A stretch of 15,374 nucleotides of DNA. Source: Marinilabiliales bacterium. GTDB lineage: Bacteria; Bacteroidota; Bacteroidia; Bacteroidales; F082. This document shows, one piece after another, positions 1 to 6,764 of the stretch; the stretch's first letter is position 1; each line of letters opens with the position of its first letter. The notes beneath the pieces were generated by a model, which made no database searches, had not been told where the DNA came from, and saw only the letters and a list, made by a program, of their open reading frames with translations. The DNA lies in assembly GCA_002869465.1 (NCBI GenBank), contig PKSW01000023.1, forward strand, positions 1 through 15,374, given 5' to 3'. Made by a program: the position numbers and the translations under genes.

Positions 1-111
1 AATGGATCTGCCAGGTATTTTAGTAACATAACTAAAGTTAATATACAGGACAATCTCGCCACTAATGTGCAGGGTCTCAACTTTAAAATAGGACTCGTTT
101 ATATTTTTTAA
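1..111 (+). CDS. C-terminal end of an outer-membrane beta-barrel protein (5' partial)
   Basis: Frame 1 is open from the window edge to TAA at 109-111, giving 36 residues. The last stretch, GLNFKIGLVYIF, alternates hydrophobic and polar residues and ends in phenylalanine. That is the usual last strand of an outer-membrane beta-barrel, where the terminal aromatic residue is read by the BAM insertion machinery. The gene body lies outside the window, so the family cannot be named. The next gene on the same strand begins 78 bases later and could be co-transcribed; no hairpin terminator is visible between them. The alternative is a chance open end in AT-rich DNA, but the C-terminal pattern makes a real gene more likely. 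Confidence 0.55.
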   Translation, partial: NGSARYFSNITKVNIQDNLATNVQGLNFKIGLVYIF

Positions 112-189
112 TCTTCCCGGGCAACTATTTTGACCTTGTTTTCATATTCGCTATTGATAACACTATTTTATTCACAAATTAAATCTAAA

Positions 190-1080
190 ATGAAAACACA
201 AAAATTAATGTTAATGGCGATTATTGGTTTACTCCTTATATCATCATGCAAAAAAGACGAAGACCCTGAGGTAACCATGAAAAATATTACAGTAAACATG
301 ACCGGATTGGAAGATCTCGGCGCTGATTATGTATATGAAGGTTGGCTGATCGTGAACGGATCACCTGTTTCGACAGGCACTTTTACTGTAGATGAGAATG
401 GCAATCTATCAGAAACAATGTTTGAATTGAATGCTTCGGATGTTGATAATGCAACAACTTTTGTTTTATCCATCGAGCCTAAAAACGATTCAGACCCGGC
501 TCCAGCTGCCACAAAAATGATGGCAGGGGATTTTTCAGGTGTTAACGCCACATTATCAATTGCTCCAGTAGGCGATTTTATGAATGCAGCAGGAAAATAT
601 ATTTTGGCCACACCAACGGATGGCGCTGATACACATGAGAACAGCGGCATCTGGTTTTTAGACCTCTCAACAGGAAGCCCAACAGTTGGCCTCGACTTAC
701 CGCAGCTTCCTGATGGTTGGAAATATGAAGGATGGGTAGTTATTGATGGAATGCCTGTTACAACTGGCACATTCACAAAGCTTGCAGCAACCGATGATGC
801 TGACCCTTTTAGTGGCAGCATGGCTTTACCGGATGTGAATGGCGCTGATGGATTTTTTCCAGGCGAAGATTTTTTGATGAATGAACCATCTATGCTGAGT
901 TTCCCAACGGATATTGCCGGAGGCACAGCTGTAATTAGTGTAGAACCATCACCGGATAACAGTCCCAATCCGTTTACCTTAAAACCACTGGTGCATAATA
1001 TTCCTGCAGCAGCTATGGACCATACAGTTTATGATATGGGACAGAATTTAAATTTCCCAACAGGAACTGTTACAAGATAA
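190..1080 (+). CDS. Surface-type lipoprotein with two RskA-like repeat domains
   Basis: The protein has 296 residues. I start at ATG 190, not the in-frame codon at 130, because 190 puts a lysine-containing n-region, a hydrophobic core and the lipobox ISSC (Cys20) in the right place for signal peptidase II. Cys20 is followed by KKDED, which resembles the Lys/acidic lipoprotein export signal described in Capnocytophaga, so exposure on the cell surface is plausible. The mature part holds two related domains. Residues 49-71 contain YEGWLIVNGSPVSTGTFTV and residues 179-203 contain YEGWVVIDGMPVTTGTFT; each is followed by a strand ending in SIEP or SVEP plus a Pro/Asn-rich segment (91-117 and 247-273). 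The motif resembles the extracytoplasmic domain of RskA-type anti-sigma factors, but no cytoplasmic anti-sigma domain or membrane helix is present. A role in anti-sigma control is therefore not supported and the function is unknown. Confidence 0.85.
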   Translation: MKTQKLMLMAIIGLLLISSCKKDEDPEVTMKNITVNMTGLEDLGADYVYEGWLIVNGSPVSTGTFTVDENGNLSETMFELNASDVDNATTFVLSIEPKNDSDPAPAATKMMAGDFSGVNATLSIAPVGDFMNAAGKYILATPTDGADTHENSGIWFLDLSTGSPTVGLDLPQLPDGWKYEGWVVIDGMPVTTGTFTKLAATDDADPFSGSMALPDVNGADGFFPGEDFLMNEPSMLSFPTDIAGGTAVISVEPSPDNSPNPFTLKPLVHNIPAAAMDHTVYDMGQNLNFPTGTVTR

Positions 1081-1100
1081 GAAATTATAATTTTTGGTTG

Positions 1101-1134
1101 AAAGGTGCATAATTTATTTTATGCACCTTTTTTT
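1101..1134 (+). terminator. Rho-independent terminator after the lipoprotein gene
   Basis: A perfect 12-bp inverted repeat (AAAGGTGCATAA at 1101-1112 and its complement at 1119-1130) has a 6-base loop and is followed by a T run (1128-1134). It lies 20 bases after the lipoprotein stop codon. The stop codon of the opposite-strand dehydrogenase gene (1133-1135) sits inside the T run, so the hairpin is also the first structure met by transcription leaving that gene. On the minus strand the downstream T run is only three bases, so termination should be stronger for the plus strand. Confidence 0.9.
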
Positions 1135-2299
1135 ATTCAAATGCGGGGATACCAGTCACATCCATTCCTGTAATCAGCAGATGAATATCGTGGGTGCCTT
1201 CGTAGGTGATAACTGATTCCAGGTTCATCATATGCCGCATCATGGGAAAATCGCCGGTAATGCCCATCGCCCCTAGTATCTGACGGCTATCTCTGGCTAT
1301 TTTGAGTGCCATCTCCACATTGTTCCTTTTAGCCATGGATATTTGAGCCGGGGTAGCCCGGTTTTCATTTCGCAAAACCCCTAACCTCCATATCAGAAGT
1401 TGCGCTTTGGTGATCTCCGTCAGCATTTCTGCCAGTTTTTTCTGCTGCAATTGAAAAGAAGCGATGGGTTTACCAAATTGTTTTCTTTCCAGTGCATACT
1501 TTAGAGCAGCATCATAGCAATCCATAGCGGCGCCGATCGCACCCCAGGCAATCCCATAACGTGCCGAGTTTAAACACATCAATGGACCTTTCAAACCCTT
1601 TACGTTCGGGAGCAGATTCTCTTTTGACACCTTCACGTTGTCGAAAACCAACTCCCCGGTTGATGACGCTCTCAGCGACCATTTACCTTTCGTTTCAGGT
1701 GCTGAAAATCCTTCCATTCCTTTCTCCACAATAAGCCCCCTTATGATGCCTTCTTCATCTTTGGCCCAGACAACTGCAATATCTGCAATGGGCGCATTGG
1801 TGATCCACATTTTGGAACCATTCAACAAAAAATGGTCTCCTTTATCTTCATAGTTTGTCAGCATGCTGCCAGGATCGGAGCCGTGATTGGGTTCGGTTAG
1901 TCCGAAAGCGCCGATGTATTCACCTGTAGCCAGCCCGGGCAAGTATTTCATTCGTTGTTCTTCACTTCCAAAGGTGAAAATCGGGTACATCACCAGCGAA
2001 CTCTGCACCGAGCCTGCCGAACGTATGGCCGAATCACCCCTTTCCAACTCCGTCATAATGATCCCGTAAGCGATATGATCCATACCCGCGCCGCCATACT
2101 TTTCAGGAATATATGGGCCAAAAGCACCAATCTCCCCCATTTCTCTGATCAGATGTATTGGAAATATATGCTCCTGGGCTGCTTTTTCAATTATGGGTTT
2201 GACGGATCTATTCACCCAATCCCGGACTGCGGTTCTTACAATTTTGTGTTCGTCAGAAAGTAATTCATCAGTTAAATAATAATCAGGCGGTGTGTACAT
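1133..2299 (-). CDS. gcdH: Acyl-CoA dehydrogenase, glutaryl-CoA dehydrogenase type
   Basis: This is a 388-residue cytoplasmic flavoprotein of the acyl-CoA dehydrogenase fold. Family motifs in order are FGLTEPNHGSD (132-142), WITN (165-168), ARYGIAWG (247-253), RKQFG (272-276) and TYEGTHDIH (365-373), where Glu367 is the expected catalytic base. The segment IRSAGSVQSSLVM (92-104) matches the glutaryl-CoA-binding region of human GCDH, and the Arg (93) and Ser (97) that bind the substrate carboxylate are both kept. This supports oxidative decarboxylation of glutaryl-CoA to crotonyl-CoA over a plain fatty acyl-CoA substrate. Whether it decarboxylates cannot be read from sequence alone. I start at ATG 2299. 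The in-frame TTG at 2326 is part of a promoter -7 element and would put the start upstream of the transcript. The gene is monocistronic, divergent from ridA, and convergent with the lipoprotein gene. Its electron-transfer flavoprotein partners are not in this window. Confidence 0.92.
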   Translation of the reverse strand: MYTPPDYYLTDELLSDEHKIVRTAVRDWVNRSVKPIIEKAAQEHIFPIHLIREMGEIGAFGPYIPEKYGGAGMDHIAYGIIMTELERGDSAIRSAGSVQSSLVMYPIFTFGSEEQRMKYLPGLATGEYIGAFGLTEPNHGSDPGSMLTNYEDKGDHFLLNGSKMWITNAPIADIAVVWAKDEEGIIRGLIVEKGMEGFSAPETKGKWSLRASSTGELVFDNVKVSKENLLPNVKGLKGPLMCLNSARYGIAWGAIGAAMDCYDAALKYALERKQFGKPIASFQLQQKKLAEMLTEITKAQLLIWRLGVLRNENRATPAQISMAKRNNVEMALKIARDSRQILGAMGITGDFPMMRHMMNLESVITYEGTHDIHLLITGMDVTGIPAFE

Positions 2300-2323
2300 G
2301 GATACTTTAATTTGATGACCTGA

Positions 2324-2331
2324 CAAATATA
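2324..2331 (-). promoter_or_regulatory. Bacteroidota -7 element for the gcdH-like gene
   Basis: On the minus strand the bases read TATATTTG, an exact match to TAnnTTTG. It ends 24 bases before ATG 2299. I see no TTG-type -33 box at the usual 19-21 base spacing. The alternative TTG start codon lies inside this element. Confidence 0.5.
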
Positions 2332-2386
2332 TGGATGTTTTGGCTTTTTAGTCAGATATTTTACAAGTCCGGATTCATGATATTGC

Positions 2387-2394
2387 TAACTTTG
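2387..2394 (+). promoter_or_regulatory. Bacteroidota -7 element for ridA
   Basis: TAACTTTG matches TAnnTTTG exactly and ends 16 bases before the ridA ATG. With the element at 2324-2331 on the other strand it forms a compact divergent promoter pair about 55 bases apart. No clear -33 box is visible. Confidence 0.5.
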
Positions 2395-2410
2395 AACAAA
2401 CTTAAATACC

Positions 2411-2794
2411 ATGAAAAAAATCATTCATACATCAAATGCACCTGCCGCACTCGGCCCATACAGCCAGGCAGTAGAAATGAACGGCATGTTGTTTATTTCG
2501 GGACAGGTGCCTGTAAATCCGGCAACAGGAAAAGTGGTTGAAGCGGAAATTAGTATTCAGACAGATCAGGTAATGAAAAACATTGCAGCTATTCTTGAAA
2601 AAGCAGGTTATTCATTTGCTGACGTGGTAAAATCAACCTGCCTGCTCAGCGATATGAAAAACTTTGCGGCCATGAATGCTGTTTACGCGAAGTATTATCC
2701 CGAAAACCCACCTGCAAGAGCAGCATTTGCTGTAAAAGAACTTCCGCTCGGGGTGATGATCGAGATTGAAACAATTGCGGTGAAGGCTTCCTAA
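2411..2794 (+). CDS. ridA: RidA family enamine/imine deaminase
   Basis: The 127-residue protein has the normal RidA (YjgF/YER057c/UK114) length and its signature residues: GPYSQA (15-20), FISGQVP (28-34), PPARAAF with Arg103 (100-106), and a closing IEIE with Glu120. In RidA this arginine holds the carboxylate of the substrate and the glutamate supports water attack. The enzyme hydrolyses 2-aminoacrylate and related enamines released by PLP enzymes, preventing damage to other PLP enzymes. It is cytoplasmic and expected to be a trimer. The gene has its own -7 element, sits 39 bases before pabB, and pabB also has its own -7 element. Its nearness to pabC, a PLP-dependent lyase, may be meaningful or accidental. 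Confidence 0.95.
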   Translation: MKKIIHTSNAPAALGPYSQAVEMNGMLFISGQVPVNPATGKVVEAEISIQTDQVMKNIAAILEKAGYSFADVVKSTCLLSDMKNFAAMNAVYAKYYPENPPARAAFAVKELPLGVMIEIETIAVKAS

Positions 2795-2810
2795 GCTGAG
2801 GTAATCCGCT

Positions 2811-2818
2811 TATTTTTG
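2811..2818 (+). promoter_or_regulatory. Candidate -7 element for pabB-pabC
   Basis: TATTTTTG matches TAnnTTTG, just after the ridA stop codon. It lies 15 bases before the GTG start of pabB at 2834, or 39 bases before the in-frame ATG at 2858. Read-through from ridA is also possible because no hairpin terminator separates the genes. Confidence 0.4.
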
Positions 2819-2833
2819 CGGTAAAACAAGAAG

Positions 2834-3802
2834 GTGAATCATTCGGCACGTCATCAGATGAATAAATTGGGGAAACGCAAGATCCCTTTTTTGTTCGTAT
2901 TGGATTATAAGTTGAAGCAGCCACATATAATTCCTCTTGACCTGATTGATTCAAATAAAATTCTGTATTCAATTAATGGTATAACCAATGTTTCAGATTT
3001 TAAAAAGCCGGCAAAGCAACTTAACTTCAACTTTAATCCTGTAGATTTTAAAAGATATGAAAAGGCATTCAACCTGGTTCAACAACATATTTTGCATGGC
3101 AATTCATTTCTGCTAAACCTGACCATGCCAAGCGAAGTAGAATGCAACTATTCATTGAAAGAAATATATGCGGCCAGCCAGGCTAAATACAAACTCTGGT
3201 TTAAAGATCATTTTGCAGTGTATTCGCCAGAGATTTTTATTCAAACTAAAGGCAGAAAAATCAGTTCATTCCCTATGAAAGGCACGATAGATGCAAATTT
3301 TCCTGATGCAAAGAAAACCCTGCTTAGCAGTAATAAAGAAGTAGCAGAACACCACACCATCGTCGACCTCATCAGGAATGATCTAAGCATGGTAGCCAAA
3401 AATGTCAGGGTAGCCCGTTTTCAGTATATCGATCATATCAAAACAAATAAGTGTGAATTGCTTCAAATGAGCTCGGAAATCTCAGGCGAATTGCCTGCTG
3501 ATTATAATGAACACTTGGGAGATATTATGTTCACTTTACTGCCTGCAGGTTCCATTTCTGGTGCGCCCAAAGCAAAAACACTTGAAATTATACGGGAAGC
3601 CGAAAAATACGAAAGAGGCTATTTTACAGGTATTTTCGGCATTTTCGATGGTGAGAACATAGATAGCGGCGTGATGATTCGGTTTATTGAAAAAACGTCA
3701 ACTGGTTTGATATACAAAAGTGGTGGTGGTATTACTTCGCAAAGCGATTGCGAGCAAGAATACCAGGAACTTATAAATAAGATCTATGTGCCTGTTGCTT
3801 GA
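2834..3802 (+). CDS. pabB: Aminodeoxychorismate synthase component I (PabB), short form
   Basis: This 322-residue chorismate-binding enzyme aminates chorismate to 4-amino-4-deoxychorismate for p-aminobenzoate and folate. Motifs are PMKGT (147-151), EHHTIVDLIRNDL (172-184), PAGSISGAPK (237-246) and GGGITSQSD with EQEYQE (297-312). Lys149 in PMKGT is the PabB-type lysine that attacks chorismate C2; anthranilate synthase TrpE has alanine there, so the PabB call is favoured. It is shorter than E. coli PabB (about 450 residues) because most of the N-terminal subdomain is missing. I chose GTG 2834, the first start after an in-frame stop at 2822. ATG 2858, eight codons later, is a real alternative, since the conserved part begins at MNKLG. 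The 3' end overlaps pabC by 17 bases. No PabA glutaminase is encoded nearby. Confidence 0.9.
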   Translation: MNHSARHQMNKLGKRKIPFLFVLDYKLKQPHIIPLDLIDSNKILYSINGITNVSDFKKPAKQLNFNFNPVDFKRYEKAFNLVQQHILHGNSFLLNLTMPSEVECNYSLKEIYAASQAKYKLWFKDHFAVYSPEIFIQTKGRKISSFPMKGTIDANFPDAKKTLLSSNKEVAEHHTIVDLIRNDLSMVAKNVRVARFQYIDHIKTNKCELLQMSSEISGELPADYNEHLGDIMFTLLPAGSISGAPKAKTLEIIREAEKYERGYFTGIFGIFDGENIDSGVMIRFIEKTSTGLIYKSGGGITSQSDCEQEYQELINKIYVPVA

Positions 3803-4391
3803 AACCATACGAATTGAAAACAGTACGATCCGCAATCTCGAATATCATAATAAGCGGTTGAATCACTCAAGAAAGGAATTATTCAATTGTAACGATCGGA
3901 TAAACCTCGCTGAAATAATTACAAGTGAAGTAGCCACGAAAAAAGAGAAAAATCTCTTCAAATGCCGAATCACTTATGCGAAACAAATTGAAAAAATTGA
4001 ATTCATGCCTTATCAAATGCCTGCTATTTCTTTACTTAAACTCGTCTTTGACGATCAGTTAGATTACGCTTATAAATTCAGCGACCGCTCCTGCTTAAAT
4101 GAACTTTTCGAAAAAAGAGGTAATTGTGACGATATTCTAATCGTTAAACGCGGCTTAATAACCGACACCTCCTATGCCAATGTGTTGTTCTTCAATGGAA
4201 AAGAATGGCTCACACCCACACATCCGCTTTTAAGAGGCACCCAGCGGGCCAGCCTATTAAACAGGGAACTCGTCCGAGTCGCAGATATTCGTCCGGAAGA
4301 TCTTAAGCATTTTGAAAAGGCCCGTATTATAAATGCGATGATCCGCTTTGAGGATGCATTAGATATAAACATTCTAAATATTCATTCCTGA
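3786..4391 (+). CDS. pabC: Class IV aminotransferase fold protein, likely aminodeoxychorismate lyase
   Basis: This 201-residue PLP-dependent fold-IV protein probably removes pyruvate from 4-amino-4-deoxychorismate to give p-aminobenzoate. The segment YKFSDRSCLNEL (96-107) aligns with the PLP-lysine region of E. coli PabC (KTLNRL), so Lys97 is the likely Schiff-base lysine. TSYANV (128-133) and RGTQR (150-154) match the cofactor-phosphate-binding part of the family. It is shorter than E. coli PabC (269 residues), mostly at the N-terminus. The ATG lies inside the end of pabB, which implies translational coupling, and this arrangement is the strongest reason to prefer PabC over a branched-chain or D-amino-acid transaminase. 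A 16-base near-hairpin directly after the stop (4391-4406) lacks a T run. Confidence 0.83.
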   Translation: MCLLLETIRIENSTIRNLEYHNKRLNHSRKELFNCNDRINLAEIITSEVATKKEKNLFKCRITYAKQIEKIEFMPYQMPAISLLKLVFDDQLDYAYKFSDRSCLNELFEKRGNCDDILIVKRGLITDTSYANVLFFNGKEWLTPTHPLLRGTQRASLLNRELVRVADIRPEDLKHFEKARIINAMIRFEDALDINILNIHS

Positions 4392-4435
4392 GGATGATTT
4401 CATCTTAAAACAACTCGCAAAAGGCCAATTTTCAA

Positions 4436-4443
4436 TAATTTTG
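4436..4443 (+). promoter_or_regulatory. Bacteroidota -7 element for the S46 peptidase gene
   Basis: TAATTTTG matches TAnnTTTG and ends 27 bases before the ATG. A recognisable -33 box is not present at the standard spacing. Confidence 0.5.
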
Positions 4444-4470
4444 CCCTTCTGTTAAATCAATTTTAATCCA

Positions 4471-6633
4471 ATGAAAAAGTCTATTATATTTCTTATTATT
4501 TCCCTGTTTTTCAAACTTTCTGGAATAGCCGGCGAAGGCATGTGGATACCCATGCTGTTGGAGCAATTGAATGAAAAGGAAATGAAAGCCATGGGCATGA
4601 ACATTACTGCCGAAGACATTTATTCCATCAACCATTCAAGCCTGAAAGATGCCATTGTATTGTTTGGTCGCGGATGCACTGCAGAAATTATATCAGACAA
4701 GGGTTTGCTGCTTACTAATCATCATTGTGGTTTTGGAGCTATCCAGCGACATAGCAGCATTGAAAACGATTATCTGACAGATGGTTTCTGGGCAATGAAC
4801 CAGGATGAGGAACTCCCCAACCCCGGCCTAACAGTTACCCTGATGGTGCGCATGGAAGAAGTTACAAACCAGGTGTTGGAAGGAGTTGAACCCAATATGA
4901 GTGAAGCAGATCGGGATGAAAAAATAAAAGAGAACAGCGATAAGATCATTGAAGCATTTGAGAAAGATTCGGAGTACCAGGCCGCCATAAAACCTTTCTT
5001 TAAAGGCAATGCCTTTTATATGATCATCACCGAAACTTTCAAAGATGTGCGGTTGGTTGGAGCACCGCCTTCCAATATTGGCAAATTCGGTGGAGATACC
5101 GACAACTGGATGTGGCCCCGCCATACAGGTGATTTCTCTATTTTCAGAATTTATACAGATAAAGATGGCAAACCTGCCGAATATTCGGAAGACAACATTC
5201 CCTACAAACCGAAATACCACTTCCCGATCTCACTCAAAGGTGTCGACGAAGGCGATTTTACTTTCGTATTTGGCTACCCGGCCCGCACCAATGAATACCT
5301 GCCCTCCTACGCCGTTGAAATGATCACCGAATCAGGAAATCCGCATAAAATAAAACTTCGTGAAACCCGCCTCGATATTTTCAATAAATATGCGTCTGCT
5401 GATCCTAAAGTTCGCATTCAGTATGCTTCAAAAGATGCGCGTGTTGCTAACTACTGGAAAAAAATGATCGGCGAAAGCAGTGGTATTGAACGCCTGGATG
5501 GCATTGAGAAAAAACAGGCTTATGAAGCGGAGTTCAACGAATGGGCTAATAGTTCAGAAGAGTTGAAAAAACAATATGGTAATTTAATACCTGCTTTCGA
5601 AACGGCTTACGAACAACTGGAGCCCATTTCGCTGGCTACCGATTATATTGCCGAAGCCGGACTGGCTATGGAGATCGTTAGTTTTGCCCGCAATTTTTCA
5701 GGACTGGTTGAGATGAGCAAAGCAGACGAAATTGATGAAGAAGCCATCCAACAAGAGATTGAAAGCCTGAAAAGAAGGACTTCCGGATTTTTTAAGGATT
5801 ACTACCAACCTATTGATGAGGAAGTGATGACGGCCATGCTGAAATTGTATGATGAAAATCTGACACCACCTTTCAAACCTGATTTCTTCAACACCATTCA
5901 TAGCAAATACAAAAACAATTACCAGGATTATACAAACTACGTATTCTCAAAATCCATTTTTGATAATGAAGATGCATTAAATGAACTTCTGGATAATTAC
6001 AAACCAAAAAAGTATAAAAAACTCGTTAAAGATCCGGCCTATCTAATGGCTTCAGAAATGATGGATTTTTATGACGCCGATATCAAAACCAAACGAAACC
6101 TCCTCAACCATGAATTGGACAGTCTGCAGCGCATTTATATGAAAGCACAGATGGAAATGGAGCCCGAAAAACGCTTTTATCCTGATGCCAACTTTACCCT
6201 CCGTGTTACATATGGCTATGTGGACGGTTACCATCCAAAAGATGCTGTTTATTATAAGCACTTTACAACCCTTGAAGGCATCATGGAAAAAGAAGACCCG
6301 GATATTTACGACTACGTGGTGGAAGACAGGTTGAAAGAATTGTATCAGAATAAAGATTATGGCCAATACGCCGATGAGGATGGCAATATGCATGTGGCTT
6401 TCGTGGCCAGCAACCATACTACCGGCGGAAATTCCGGTAGTCCGGTATTGAATGCAGATGGTGAATTGGTGGGTGTGAATTTCGACCGTTGCTGGGAAGG
6501 CACCATGAGCGATTTAATGTACGATCCCGAAGTTTGCCGTAATATTTCTATAGATATACGCTACTTTCTGTTTATTGTAGATAAGTTTGCCGGCGCCGGA
6601 TACCTGGTGGAAGAAATGGATTTGGTAAAATAG
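4471..6633 (+). CDS. dpp11: Secreted dipeptidyl-peptidase of family S46, DPP11 type
   Basis: The 720-residue protein has an N-terminal signal peptide (lysines 2-3, hydrophobic core 5-18, probable cleavage near A20) and acts outside the cytoplasm, most likely in the periplasm. Family S46 enzymes are clan PA serine exopeptidases that remove dipeptides from free N-termini. Visible catalytic residues are His85 in TNHHCGF, a likely Asp221 in RHTGDFS, and Ser655 in TGGNSGSP. Residue 673, 18 positions after the serine, is arginine (VNFDRCWEG). In Porphyromonas gingivalis DPP11 this arginine gives strict preference for Asp/Glu at P1, while DPP7 has glycine there. Length and the numbering of His85, Ser655 and Arg673 agree with DPP11 as I know it. 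The alpha-helical cap region between the two halves of the catalytic domain (roughly 290-560) is rich in charged residues. The gene has its own promoter element and appears monocistronic. Confidence 0.94.
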   Translation: MKKSIIFLIISLFFKLSGIAGEGMWIPMLLEQLNEKEMKAMGMNITAEDIYSINHSSLKDAIVLFGRGCTAEIISDKGLLLTNHHCGFGAIQRHSSIENDYLTDGFWAMNQDEELPNPGLTVTLMVRMEEVTNQVLEGVEPNMSEADRDEKIKENSDKIIEAFEKDSEYQAAIKPFFKGNAFYMIITETFKDVRLVGAPPSNIGKFGGDTDNWMWPRHTGDFSIFRIYTDKDGKPAEYSEDNIPYKPKYHFPISLKGVDEGDFTFVFGYPARTNEYLPSYAVEMITESGNPHKIKLRETRLDIFNKYASADPKVRIQYASKDARVANYWKKMIGESSGIERLDGIEKKQAYEAEFNEWANSSEELKKQYGNLIPAFETAYEQLEPISLATDYIAEAGLAMEIVSFARNFSGLVEMSKADEIDEEAIQQEIESLKRRTSGFFKDYYQPIDEEVMTAMLKLYDENLTPPFKPDFFNTIHSKYKNNYQDYTNYVFSKSIFDNEDALNELLDNYKPKKYKKLVKDPAYLMASEMMDFYDADIKTKRNLLNHELDSLQRIYMKAQMEMEPEKRFYPDANFTLRVTYGYVDGYHPKDAVYYKHFTTLEGIMEKEDPDIYDYVVEDRLKELYQNKDYGQYADEDGNMHVAFVASNHTTGGNSGSPVLNADGELVGVNFDRCWEGTMSDLMYDPEVCRNISIDIRYFLFIVDKFAGAGYLVEEMDLVK

Positions 6634-6651
6634 GTTTATTAAAGGTTTTTT

Positions 6652-6671
6652 ATTGTTAAATAATTAACAAT
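6652..6671 (+). repeat. Perfect inverted repeat upstream of the mutA promoter
   Basis: ATTGTTAA and TTAACAAT are separated by ATAA. The repeat starts 18 bases after the peptidase stop codon and ends 25 bases before the -7 element of mutA, about where a -33 region or upstream operator would lie. It is entirely AT-biased and has no T run behind it, so it is a poor terminator. A protein-binding dyad is possible; chance is also possible at this composition. Confidence 0.4.
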
Positions 6672-6696
6672 TCCTGCCAGTTACAACTATTTAAAG

Positions 6697-6704
6697 TAAT
6701 TTTG
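6697..6704 (+). promoter_or_regulatory. Bacteroidota -7 element for mutA-mutB
   Basis: TAATTTTG matches TAnnTTTG. It lies 60 bases before the mutA ATG, leaving a longer leader (about 50 bases) than for the other plus-strand genes here. No cobalamin riboswitch would fit in that leader. Confidence 0.45.
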
Positions 6705-6764
6705 CCAAAATTTTTCAGGCCAACATATGCAATGGCTTGATATTGAAGCATAAAAGAGAGCAAT

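Noticed and set aside
126..132. TATTTTG before the lipoprotein gene as a -7 promoter element
   Set aside because: It has one base too few to match TAnnTTTG and lies 57 bases from the ATG. The lipoprotein may be read from the upstream gene, so I did not call a promoter.
327..968. A 213-codon open frame on the minus strand inside the lipoprotein gene
   Set aside because: It lies wholly within a gene with a clear lipobox and repeated domain on the other strand, and its translation is low-complexity (Ser/Pro/Val-rich) with no recognisable motif. It is a shadow frame.
4391..4406. AGGATGATTTCATCTT after pabC as a terminator
   Set aside because: The arms pair over 7 positions with one G-U, but the central loop is only two bases and there is no T run behind it.
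6705..6764. Cobalamin riboswitch in front of the mutase genes
   Set aside because: The leader is about 50-60 bases, far shorter than a B12 riboswitch, and I see no B12-box-like segment.
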